Below, in pieces: positions 1 to 11,520 of a DNA stretch of 64,000 nt. The DNA is from Odontesthes bonariensis. Taxonomy: Eukaryota; Chordata; Actinopteri; Atheriniformes; Atherinopsidae. The stretch is taken from positions 21,734,248 to 21,798,247 of the forward strand of contig NC_134519.1 in NCBI RefSeq assembly GCF_027942865.1, read 5' to 3'. Below the pieces are notes generated by a model that worked only from the letters and a program-made list of their open reading frames with translations, had not been told where the DNA came from and did no database searches. Position numbers and translations under genes: made by a program. Numbering within the stretch: the stretch's first letter is position 1; every line of letters begins with the position of its first letter.

Positions 1-2592
1 GTTCTTACGCTTCTGCAAGCCTAAGCTATCATCATACTCCAATTTAATTGGGAAAGCATTATTGCGACAAGACAACATAAACACGAATAGATAAATATGC
101 TTTAAACTCTGCCGTCTGCATCATTGCCTCAAATGACCCAGTTTAAATTAGCATGTGCTACATCACGCTTTTCGACCTATGTCATCAATTAATCTGTTGA
201 TAATATCAGTTTTGACTAAAAGCATGTTGTTTACACAGATTCCAAATCAGCATATTACACCGAACCTATCTGCTGAGCAGTTAATCATCAACAGGCCGAG
301 CTGCAAGGCTGACTACAAAGTCTAGGCTACCATGATCCCTTTCTAAATATTTACTCTGCTTCAACATATCTGAGCTTTCTGTGCTGCACCAACCAGACAG
401 ACAGTCAACCGAAAAGGCTGTGCTCTGGGGTTTAGGCCATGTCTAAGGCCAGTGAGCACCCACATCACAGACTGATGCATGGTTGAGGCCTTTTTTTGTG
501 TGGGTTTCTCTGTGTATGTGTAACATGTAAAAACACAAGCAAAAAAGAGATAGAGTGGATGTTGGGGAAAGGACTTAGTTTGGGTGTGACCTGCTCAGCT
601 ATGCACTGGTGATCATGTGAGACTAGTCTATTTATACACTTCTCAAGAAGAAGGTCGATCCTCTCTCACTGGCAGAAAGCGTGTGCTGGTGTCCAAGAGG
701 GTGCATTCGTGTGTGTGCGAGACGAGTAAAAGAGTGCGATATAGTTTAATGTAACACTACTCATCTGAGAGTTTGCCCTATTTCAACCGCTCAGTTTGTG
801 TTAAAGTGAAGTAGGACAACTGATGTTTCGGCTAATGCGTTTTTTAGGGTCTGTGTAACAGGAAAACCTTTACAATGTGGTGAAAGCAGGTGTGCCTGTA
901 GAGTTATGCTCTATCTACTTGTGTTTACAGTCAAACAGCAACTACAGCTTTCACTTTCTGATTTCCTCTATCCTTATTTGCTCTTTCTTTCTTTTGCCTT
1001 CTACTGTTTCCACTGTGGGTTTAAGAGACCTATTCTGTTTTTCATTACCAGTGGAAAAAATGGGGCAAGCGGTTAAAAAAAGCATCACCCAGCTCCATAA
1101 ATACATAAGTCCTAGTGGAAAATGAGTCCAAACTACTAAAATAGGCCCCTCGGGTCTTATAAAAAGCTGCCATATATCTGCCAGCTACTCTTTTAAAGTG
1201 GTGACCTTTACTTCAATGTGAATGACATTCTACACCTATATATCCAAATCGACATTCTTCTGCCTGTTGATAAAAACCCTACTTTGCTGTCAGTGAATGG
1301 TCCCATTGCACATGGTTGCTGTAGAACTGAGGAAACTGTGGCCTCCAGACATGATTCAGGGGAATATTGTTTCATTTTTTTTGTAGGAGTCAAATTTCTA
1401 CATAAAGAATCCAGACTATTTCTGCAGTACTGGCCAACATCTCCATTGCTAATTGTATAATTTTATCAGTTCTGGGAACACAGAAGTGTCACTATCACAA
1501 AGTCAAAAAGGGGAAATAAATGTCTTCCTCTGTACTTACATTGCTTGCCCAATCAGAAAAAGTATCTATGTTCCCTAATTTCTCAGTTGAATTAGATAAC
1601 CTCAAGAAATAAAACTGCTGCAATTAGCGTTGATAGGGCTGATGGCAAACACTGTAAAAACACAACTTACACACATGCATAGATGATTGCGCACAGTGAG
1701 GAGTTTCACTTTTGGGTCTAACGCTCACACACAGTCAATGATCACAAGTCGCCCGTGTCAAAGCTTTACGTGTGCGTTATCACTGAAAACTTTGGGTTGA
1801 GCTTGGCATATATCTCATTAGAGCTTGTGCTTAGACAAAAAGTGTGATTGTGGATGAGAGAATGAATGGGGAAGACAAAGAAATGGAAAATTGCTGCATC
1901 GCTGCCCCCAGCTGTGCTCAAAAATAAAGACGTATGAAAAGATGCACACACATCCCCCTCTGGCTGCCTTTAGGTCGTTGCACAGGAAGTGGTTTGAGTG
2001 AGAGAGAGCAACAAAGTTATGCTACCACCTTGCACTTTCACAAGCTGCTGAGATGCACTGCTCTCAGGGCTGCCATATGAGTTTGTACACATGGCAACCC
2101 ATTTGTCTTCCTCTGTGTTCAAAAGCTGGCAAACTACGGTGCTTACACTTTTAGAGGCATGATCCTGGAACGGTGTTTATGTACTGTACAATCAATCGGG
2201 AAAAAGCAGTAGAATCTTTAACAAATCCTTTTACACAAGTTCAGTGCACATGGGTCAAAACGATCTAGCCTGGTCCAGAAAAAAATCCAGTGTGATTTAT
2301 TAAGTATGTCAGACTACTGCATCCCGAATCCAAAAAGCTGCTTCTCCCTTCACCCCTTTGTGCTCTTGATCACATTACAGTCACATGATCAGAAATAGGT
2401 GGGACTAAGATAAACATGTGCTGTAGCCAGATGGTGCACTCCAGCATGCTATTTCCAGTTTGCAACTCTATATAGTTCCTCAAAACTATCAGTCATAATG
2501 CATGTGTTGGGTCTCTTATCTATGATCTGTTTTGCTGCCTGAAATATGGCCTCTTGACTTCCTGCTCACCACTTCTTCACTTCCCTTCTTAC
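1..2592 (-). other. mbnl intron following the first coding exon
   Basis: No exon is visible here. Because mbnl runs on the minus strand, this stretch is the intron that follows its first coding exon. The second coding exon of the family, which completes zinc finger 2 (a CKYLHPP-type motif), was looked for and is not in the window. The sequence is AT-rich and unique-looking. The short open frames lack splice context or recognisable protein features. Confidence 0.6.
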
Positions 2593-2766
2593 CTTAAGAG
2601 AGTCGAAGCAAGCAATCACCCGTCCGTTGTCCACTTGACAGCTCTTGGCTGGATGAGCAAACTTGCACTCCTGGTCGGAGCGCGAACACGTGCCCCTCTG
2701 GAACTCCCTGCATACTTCCAGTGTCAGCCACTTTGTGTCACGGATGTGTGCCATGTTCATCGCCAT
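2593..2766 (-). CDS. mbnl1: Muscleblind-like splicing regulator, first coding exon (partial gene)
   Basis: This is the first coding exon of a muscleblind-like protein, an RNA-binding regulator of alternative splicing that binds YGCY motifs. It encodes 58 residues from an ATG at 2766 to a donor after codon 58 (AAG|GTAAG). The peptide contains [16 protein letters not shown] and a complete CCCH zinc finger, C19-X7-C27-X6-C34-X3-H38, and ends in IACFDSLK, whose C53 begins zinc finger 2. The 58-residue length and the breakpoint match the vertebrate MBNL exon. An acceptor (TGCTAG) at about 2795 leaves a 28-nt 5' UTR in the exon. CREFQ favours MBNL1 over MBNL2 (CRQFQ), but SRSD resembles MBNL2, so the paralogue is uncertain. 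All later exons lie left of the window. In mammals this exon is itself alternatively spliced for MBNL autoregulation; that is family knowledge, not shown here. Confidence 0.93.
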
Positions 2767-5700
2767 CGTAACACGTGGGCGAAAAAAAGTATTCCTAGCA
2801 GAACTTTGTTCAAGCACAAATAAAAGTACCTCTAATGTTTTTAATCCACAACTTTAGGGTATTTTTTAAATTTATTTTGTTGGTGTTGTTACTGTCTGTG
2901 ACAAGTGAAAATAGAAAACATTCAAAAAGAAAAGTTCCTATTGATTGAGAGGACTCCTTCTCCTAGTGAAATGTCACAGGACGACTTCTGCTGTGGATGT
3001 TAATGGATCATTTTCCTCATCAAACAACAGTTGGCAAAATGATTATATCCAAGAGAGTTCTTAGCCTGATAAGCTGTCTGTCTTGGCTTGACTTTTTTCT
3101 TCCTTTCACTGTTTATTGCTTAATCAACGGTCTCAGTTACGGCATTCCCAAGCAAAGGTGGTAATTAGATACACAGGTCAAACTGAGAGCCCTCTGATTA
3201 GGTGCAGTGAAGCAGGCAACCAAGGTGACACTCTTTGTTGGAATCTGCTTCACGGAGGTTAAGGACACTGAGGACTGAGTGGAGGCTTCAAGGGTTGAAG
3301 GCGAACGTGAAAGGCAAAGTGGATGAAATGCTGCGTGGGCCTGGTGGTGTGCTGGGCTGCACTGGTAAGGCTGGTCAGCTGGTGGTGAGCGTTTGGCAGC
3401 AGGTGCCGTCTGGTGAAGTGATCTGAGGCCAGAGCCCAGCTGTGTGGAGTAAATGGTGATGTTGGAGGAGGGATCACCTGGTCAGAGCGTAGCCAGCGAG
3501 GGTGGTGTGGTTGCTGTCCTTGTACTTGTGTTACTGTGGCAGCAAGCGAGCAAGGCGGGGGGAGGGTGGGGCTTCAGCTGTAGAAGCAGGTCAAAGCTGC
3601 AGCAGACATCAGGGAAGGCACTTCCTCTGAGAAGAGAGTGAGGGAGAACAGAGGGTAACACAGGCAGAAAGATTAGTCTAATGATATACATAAAAAAAAC
3701 ATTCATGTTTATCATCCATTCCCTGTATATTTCAGAGCAGTTCTTGATCAGCAGCAACTTTAACATTCATACCACTGCTTCCATTTGCAGCTGTGGGAAT
3801 GAAGAATATATAAAAATGTCAGATATGCAGGGGAGTCAGCTAAAACAAATAAAACTTTCACCCGGCCCTCTGCTCTAAATACATAATGCACACACACACT
3901 CATCTCGTCTCATACTCAAACACAAAAATGCACAAAGCAGCCATTCACAAGTTTCCACCTCTTCAAGGCGATGCGAGGAAAACTCAAATCCCGTATCACT
4001 TGCAGTCCACTAATGTAAAGCTGGCCATTACTAATGTATTTAGAGGTGAAAGATAGGAGGGGAGTGAGAGCAAAGGGGAAGTTGGGGCAAAGCATGAGGG
4101 AGAAGAAGTTAGTCATTTCCTCTCTTGCGAAGTCTTGTGAGAGCGGGGACCAATGAGAACGAGCAGAGTTGCAGCAACATTCTGGGCAGAGGGCCAGGTG
4201 AGAGCAAGGGGAGGAGCAAACAGGAGGCTGACCTGTCTGCTGCCAGAGAAAGACAGAGACAAAGACTTCAAAAAAATCACTTTACTTACTACTTCTATGA
4301 CTACCTATTTTTTCATATATAAATAATAAATCAATCTGTCATACAGCAATTCATAAAAGTTCCAGTTTAAGCATCTTAGTGAACTATCTCTCAACAAAAA
4401 AAACATGACACCGACATTACATCATACGATAAAGGTCTCCCACAGAAGTCAACTGGCCTGTAGTGATAATATCCTGTTTATTATGTGACTTTCAGAAGTG
4501 AAAACAACATGGATTGTTTTTATTCAGATTTTGCTTGCAGGTCTTTCCTATTTTTGGCAGACCCATTGTGCAGCATTTGCGGGATGAATTTGCATGATTG
4601 GGTTTCCAGGGGCCCATTCTGCTCTTATCACACGAGCACCGAGTCACCACACCCTGCACAGAGAAATCGCTTTCCCCAGAAAAGCATGTGCACCCTCAGC
4701 GATGCAACGGACCGAATGAACTTTACAACACTGCAACACTATATCAGAGCCCTGCAGCAGTGCAGCTTGAGCCATGATGACCCAGCAACATGCAGCATGT
4801 TTAGAACGAGTGAAGGAGAAAAGTGCTTATTTTTTCCCTCGGATGACCCCTATAGTAATTGCAGCATTACTCCTACAGATGACTTTTGCAAGGGAGGTGC
4901 AATGATATATAAATCCTACGACTACATTACTATTTTTATGTACATACATAAAAACTCACTACATGAGCAAATCAAGCTGCCGTACCATGGATGACAGAGG
5001 TGAGATGAAAATAAATGAAGTTTTTAATGTGGTTATTTAATTCAACAAGAAGCAAAAATGTTTCACCAAAGTGTTATAAGTTTCTGCCCAAAACTTTATT
5101 TTTCCACAGAAAGCGACAAGACTTAATGTTATGTTTTGGAATAAAAACACTTCTAATATGGTACGCCATGTTTTTTTCGTCTAAAGGCATGTTTCTTTCC
5201 CATGAAGTCTTCATCATTTCATCCTCACTCCTGTGAGAGTCAGCCCATGTCATGTGTGCCCTAGGACTTGCGTTTTAAATATCATATATTGCTGATATTA
5301 CTCACTTTTGCCCCAACAGTTCATACTGATAGAGCTAATGTGCACACACTTACATTACACATGCAGACCTAAGAAAGTTTAGATGATTGAGGACCGGCTC
5401 TGATCAAAAGCAACTTTTTTAACCAAAGGCACAAGCAATTGTCTTCGGTCAAATAGGAGTTTAATGACTTTAACCATGTAAAAAACAGACAGCTCCTGAG
5501 TTCTGTCTTGCTACCTAATAAGTTTCTATGGGCTCTGTTTGAGTCTGACAGGCACATAAGTATGAGAGAAACACTGCATTGTGGTGCAATGTGTCAGAGT
5601 GATAATGGCGACTCATTAAAACATGTCTGCATGTGTTCATCCTGGCCCAAATGGTTCCTTCATCTGCGCGGTCTTTTCTATTGGTATGCCGTGCCTTTTA

Positions 5701-6144
5701 TTATTTCTCTTTTTTGTCTCCTGTGCTTCCAAGTCAAAGATACGATTGACTAATACTGCCTTTTTCTATGCACTCACCCAATAATTTACAATATGTTTAC
5801 AAGTGGATCTCGATTCTGTCCAACACCTCAACTCCATCCATCAGTGAGACTGTCTGGCCAACACTCTTTCTTCCAGCATCCTCGGCAACGCTTCCTCATA
5901 CTCAAGGTCTTGCAAGCTGGTGCAAGGTCAGCCACAATGGAGGACGGGAATGGCAAGAGAGAGCAAGGAAGAGACTGTTTGCTTCCTGTTGCTTTTTAGA
6001 ACACGTGATAGAAATATTTTCCGGTTGCAAAAAGGAAGTATGTCTTCAATATCAACAGATCACCACCAGCTCACACTCATCTGCATTCATTTATTCACTT
6101 TTCATTCCTGCTTTGTCAAGTTGAGGGTCATGGGGGTGGGGGGT

Positions 6145-6296
6145 ACACTTGGAGGAAGCTGTAGTAACCGGAGAGAATCCACACTTGTTCGAGGAGAACA
6201 TGCAAACCCCACACAGAAAGGTCCCAGCTGAGATTTCAACCAGGAACCTTTTATTGTAAGGTGATAGTGCTAACCACCACACCTCCGTGCCACCCG
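6145..6296 (+). repeat. Dispersed fish repeat (SINE-like segment)
   Basis: The text runs GGAGGAAGCTG..., then ACATGCAAACCCCACACAGA, then a tract like AACCAGGAACC...GTGCTAACCACC...GTGCCACC. This order is typical of a very common dispersed repeat in teleost genomes. A second, more decayed copy sharing the ACCAGGAACC...AGTGCTGACCACTGTACCACC part lies at 19087-19155. The family name was not determined. Confidence 0.6.
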
Positions 6297-7524
6297 CTCA
6301 CAGTCACGTGACACCTGAAAATGCCTTAAAGGCATACATAACTTCTGACATGAAAAACAAGTCCACACAAAATGCAAACTGCTCTCAATGACTGTCAAAA
6401 TTCATCAGTCATCTTAGTGTTGCTAATTCATTACAAAGTCTTCTTAAACGCAGAGAGGTGTTTTGTTAGGAATAACTCAACTGATTGAAACACTGGAAAG
6501 GAATAACTTTGGGCAGGTGTTGAAATGGTGTTTTTATTGCCACTGCTAGTAACCGAGAGAAAGAGAAAGGAGGGTGTGGTCCACAGTTATGATAAGACTT
6601 CCTGAAAATCATAAATGTATTTAAGTGTGGCTTAACAAAAAGTGACACCACACATTCATGAGAAGCTGAACTCCTCAGTGGACATAACAGCATAAGAAAC
6701 AGGAGCGGGACCTCCAGATCCTCACCAAAATTCAACCTTGGGTTCTATTACCTACATCTCACCTCTACACAAATTTTAGTTTTTGTGTAACTGTGACAAC
6801 AAACGTACAAACTGCAATGATGACATATCTCCACCTCAGCTCCCGCCTAGGAGGAGTAGGCTAACGTCAACCGATCCATTATCAGTGGAGATATGCTGCT
6901 GATTATCAGGAACCATGTGCTTTGCTTCAACGCTGCCTGCAGAGAGGCGTTCATTTCTTCAGGTTTGTTGCTGTTCAGTAAAAGGGAGTGCTTTTAGCAT
7001 TTGGACAAAGGTGGAGTTAGTATGACAGTTTGCTGATAGAGGTCATCACAGTGGACAATGCAGTGGGAAATGCAACTCCCCTGGCCTTGCTGCTGGTACT
7101 ACTCCATGAGCTCAGTATATAGTTTGTCAATATCGTCCTCACTGACCTTTGCCTACATACATACACGTACATATTAGCTCATACACAGACACCTGAGAAT
7201 CTTCTCTTTGTTGTCTGTTGATCTTTTGTTATTGTTTTAAACACACAAAGACTGCTAGGAGATATAAGAAGAATAATATATAGCAATAATAAGAATTACT
7301 ATTGTCATTCTTGTTATTGTTGTTATCTTCCTTGTTGTCATCATCATCAACTTATTACCTCTTCTCAACAATCAGTTTTACTGAGTTATTTGTCCTCTAA
7401 TTATATAATGTGGATCTGAAAGTGGGGCTTTAGCTAGGAATCCAAAACAAACAATGCCTATTGATTCTTCTTGAAGCAAACCTCTGGAGACAATGAGATC
7501 TCTTGTTTAGCATACACAGACTAT

Positions 7525-7529
<5 letters not shown>

Positions 7530-7556
<27 letters not shown>
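7530..7556. repeat. (CA)n microsatellite
   Basis: An uninterrupted CA dinucleotide run of about 25 bp within the mbnl intron. It opens spurious valine/cysteine-rich frames on the opposite strand. Confidence 0.95.
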
Positions 7557-8427
7557 TGACAAGGGACACAAATGCAAACCTTTGCAAAAACACAAACCTC
7601 TGTCTGTCCTAACACTGAGAATCTCTAAGCTGTGGTGAATATATATCTGTGTGCAACACTGCATCTTTGTGTACATGTCAGTGTGAGGATGTAGTGGAAT
7701 CATCAGACAGTGCGCATTATGACTGGCCCTATAATATAATGAGCGCTTGAGCTACAGGCTGATTTCTATCCAAACCGAAAAGAAGTAAAAAATTTAAATA
7801 TCTTCCAGTGCCAGATGAGTGAAGAAGGATACAAATTGAATCAATGAAAATTCAAATATTGCGCATAAAAAAACCTCTGTCCTACATTTAACAGATGTCA
7901 CCCAGTTAAACATCTGTGAGAGATTCTGGACAGTCTTATTAGATGGGAGGATATCTCTTAGAGGTAAGGTGTTAATCCTTCCAGCAGAGTTGAGGGAAGT
8001 GTGAAATCCAGGCCTGCAGAGAACCTATTGAGATCATGACGGACCAACACCTCACCAAGACAATGTTTAGATTATGTTCTCTTTTATTAGAATCCAACTA
8101 CATGTATTGCTTAACCCAAAAGTTATCCTAAGGAGAAAAAAGAAACACATTTAAATTTAAATTCATTTAAAGACTGCGCACATTACGAGCATTCAGAGCT
8201 TCCACTTGGCTTCATCACCTGTGTATTACATGCAGACACCAGTGTCTTCTATACATGCTTTCTATAATTCTGTTAAGTCCGTCACTTTAAAAGTATTCTG
8301 GCACTTATGAGTGTACCAGAATGGGAATCCGTTGACTTTTCTTGAAGCCTGCTTCAGCTAATCTGAGAAAAAACTAACAAATTAAGGTGTACTGTTGCTT
8401 TTAATCTAATGATAATAAGAGAATTTA

Positions 8428-8469
8428 CAAGTATATGCAATATTTAAGAAAAAATATTGCATATACTTG
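8428..8469. repeat. 18-bp perfect inverted repeat with 6-nt loop
   Basis: The left arm reads CAAGTATATGCAATATTT and the right arm AAATATTGCATATACTTG, separated by AAGAAA. All 18 bases pair. It is AT-rich and is followed at once by another GCATATAC. It lies in the mbnl intron and has no recognised function. Confidence 0.85.
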
Positions 8470-10904
8470 CATATACCCCCCCTAATTAAATGAGCAGTGA
8501 AAATTTGGCTGACTAAGATTTTTATTGCCGGCTCAACCTTAGTGCACTATTAGGGAGCAGCCCTTAAATGACACAAGGGATATATTGTGGGGTTTTCTGG
8601 TAGAAATGTATTTGTTGTGAGATTGGGCCAATTTGAATGCTTCAGCTGTTACTCCTTACTAGATGGAGAGTTTTAGCTGCCAGGGCTGTGTGGAGCATCA
8701 GAAACAACTGTGGTAAAGAAAATCTAAGAGAAGCTTATCTTGACAAGCGTAAAGTTGGACAGAAAGTAAAAGAAATAAGTGGATACGATTTTATACTAAC
8801 TTCACTAAAAGCAGCTTTGAAATATGCTCATCCTGAATATTAGCACTGCAGAGTAAATCATATAAAGGTGGTTACTGGTGTCGTACTGCAATGTGTTACT
8901 CAGACACAATCCTGAAAATCATTAAATGTTGATAAGAACAGAAGCAGATGAGTATCGTGTCAGGTTAACAAGTCCTTAATCATAGAGCCAATAAGGAACT
9001 GTGCCTAAACAGCTTTTGAGGGCAATTTATATTAGCTTAGCTTGGACTTGTGTTAAGTGGAGGGTGTCTTTCTCAACCAAAGCTGTGAAAAATTGTAGCT
9101 CAGAGGGGTTGAAAAGTGATCATAACATCACAGGAAGAACTATAGGAATCCTCATGTAATAAAGGCTTAATCTGTCAGCGCAGACTCAACCATGTATATA
9201 ATCCTGTCTGTGGGGCAGATTCGAAAGCAAAGGAAGCACACATAAACAGACAGCAATTTGCACTACAGTTCATATGTGCATACAACCATGCAAAGTAAGA
9301 GCGATGTAATCTTTGACATTTTTATTTGCTATGTCCACACTGACAAAAGCAGCAAGCTAGCCAGGCTTATGATGGACAGAAACTGACAGTCCACCTGCTG
9401 CAGAGCTGCCAAGGGGGATTTCACAAAATTTCCTAAACGCAATATGTCGCACATCTGTCTGTGTGATGCCTGCTTCCATGTGTGCACATACTTGGGTTGT
9501 GTGCGCTACTGTCTGAGCAACCATGAATCCAACTCAGTCACAACAACAACATTCCTCATCATTGCCCCAACCACGGACACACCACCCAGAGGATACCCAG
9601 AGAGACGGGGAGGAGGGCAGAGGTGGTGAGCAGAGGGACAAAGACAGAAGGCGAAAAAAATCTTCACCGGAGTTTAGATCTGTGAAGATCCTCCAGCTCT
9701 CATACGTGGGATTTTTTTCTTTTTTAACGGAATGATGACTACTGCTTATTCAGACTGTTTTAAGAGAAAGCGCCTGCTTATGAAACAGGAAATACATTGA
9801 AAGCAGTAAACCATTAAAAACACTGTATTCTAGAACAAATTATTTGTACAGTACAAACATACAGTAGTTTTAGTCCGTTCAAATCATCATGATCTACTAA
9901 GACAAACCGAACCTCTTAAAGAAAGAGACATGCGATGGGGCAATCTCAAGTAATATTCCAAAAGCTTAATAAAGTAAAGCGACTTACTTTCACTCCTGTT
10001 TGAAAATAAAGAAGTAAAAATCCTCCATTTACTGGATGTTCTCTCTTTGCCTCGTTCCCTTCTTTCTTAAACTTTCTTCCTTCTCTGTTACTCCCCCTCT
10101 GACAGACGCATGCAAACACTTACTTAGTCAGACACACACACTAATACATACACTCCCACAGACAGTCACCCTCTAACACACTCTCTCCTCCCGCGACCCG
10201 GAATGCTTGGCAAGATTCTACTGTACTGAAATACTGCTCACCATATAAGGTAGCAGCAGCTTCACATGTCACGCATAATTTACATACATTCGGGAGGGAG
10301 TTTTCCTTACACAGCATGCACACGTTAGAAACACACGGACGCGCATGCAAAAGCATGCGTCCAACCTTTAGGCTGACACAGCAAGGGGAAGATGTTAAGG
10401 AGATTTGAAGCATTCTCTGTGTTGACCGAGCCCTGCAGGATAACTCCAAACATGTTCAATGTTGAGTCAGATGGAGAGAATGAAAGCTGAGTGGGCGATG
10501 TATTGATCCCCTCCACTGCTTCCTGGAACAACCACGGTTCTCCAAACAAACACTCATGCACACAAACGCAAATTTTCTTGCGAACTAGCGCTACCCTCAG
10601 GAAGCAGCTATTGTATGACTGTCTGCTTTGAGCCAAGAATGTGTCTTTCAGTTATGTGCGTGTGTGTGCATGTGTGTATTCTTATATCTATAAAACATGC
10701 CACAACAAATAGAAGTTAACCCAACGGTCCACACACTAAACATACACACAGCAGACCCTAAGGCCAACAATGTCTGTATCTGTCTGTATCTGTGCTCCAC
10801 TACAGGGAGACTTACTTTGGAAACTGAAGCCAGAAGCACACACAGAAGGAAAGATCTAGATAAACCAACGAAACAGAGAGGAAGGTTATGAACCAAGATC
10901 TTAC

Positions 10905-11520
10905 CTCTCACATTGCTCTCCAGTTAGTGTGTGTGTGCTTCCGCGTGTCGACTGGCTCTGTATGTTTATGCGTGTATTCAGACAGGCCGCGACAGCAGAC
11001 CCTCAGGCACCGGCTGGACCATTCTCAGGCAGGCAGGCAAAACACAGCAAGGCAGAGCGACTGGCAGAGGAGAGGCAAGCGAGTGAGCGAGTGAATCAGC
11101 AGCGAATGAGTAAAGGAGCTGTGCGGAGCAGAGAACCAGAGTGAGAGAGAGGAGGAGTGTTTGTCTGTGTGAGTGTGTCAGTTTGTGTGGGTGTGTGTGT
11201 GTTGCAGTGCTGGCTGTGTGCGCTAGTGTCTCTCCTCCCTAGCGTCTTCAAGTGGCTGAGCTGGGTTGTGCAGAGCTGTGCTGAGACGGGCTTGGCTGTG
11301 TCTTTACCGACTCCCCAGCCTCTGGATCGTCTGTCTGCTGCAGGGAAGTGCTGCTAGCAAGGCGGCAGTAGCAACAGCTGTGGAGAAGGAGGAGGAGGAG
11401 GAGGAAGAAGAAGAGGAGAGGAGGAGGGAGCTCTAACTGCACTGGTCATACAGATCCTGCAGTTCCCTCTCCCTCCCTACCCTCCTCACTAAAGCTGGCC
11501 ACGCCCCTCCTAAAACAACA
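10905..11520 (-). promoter_or_regulatory. Candidate mbnl upstream noncoding exon and promoter
   Basis: On the minus strand a consensus donor (GAGAG|GTAAGATC) sits at 10905/10904, preceded by a more GC-rich stretch with low repeat content except for a purine/pyrimidine tract at 11385-11430. Around 11495-11515 the minus strand has a GC/CACCC-type box (GGGGCGTGGCC). MBNL genes have 5' noncoding exons far upstream of the start codon, so this is a plausible first exon and promoter. There is no transcript evidence; the upstream limit is a guess. Confidence 0.35.
11385..11430. repeat. GGA/GAA purine tract
   Basis: A 46-bp stretch of almost pure purine on the plus strand made of GGA, GAA and GAG triplets. 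Such tracts can form triplexes. On the minus strand it would be a CTCC-rich segment within the proposed mbnl 5' exon. Confidence 0.85.

Larger units (their letters stand above)
2795..10904 (-). other. mbnl 5' intron
   Basis: About 8.1 kb between the first coding exon and the proposed upstream noncoding exon of mbnl. It holds a dispersed repeat near 6.15-6.3 kb, a CA microsatellite near 7.54 kb and an inverted repeat at 8.43 kb. No other coding exon was recognised. The 169-codon open frame at 4485-4994 is discussed among the findings and treated as non-coding. Confidence 0.5.
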
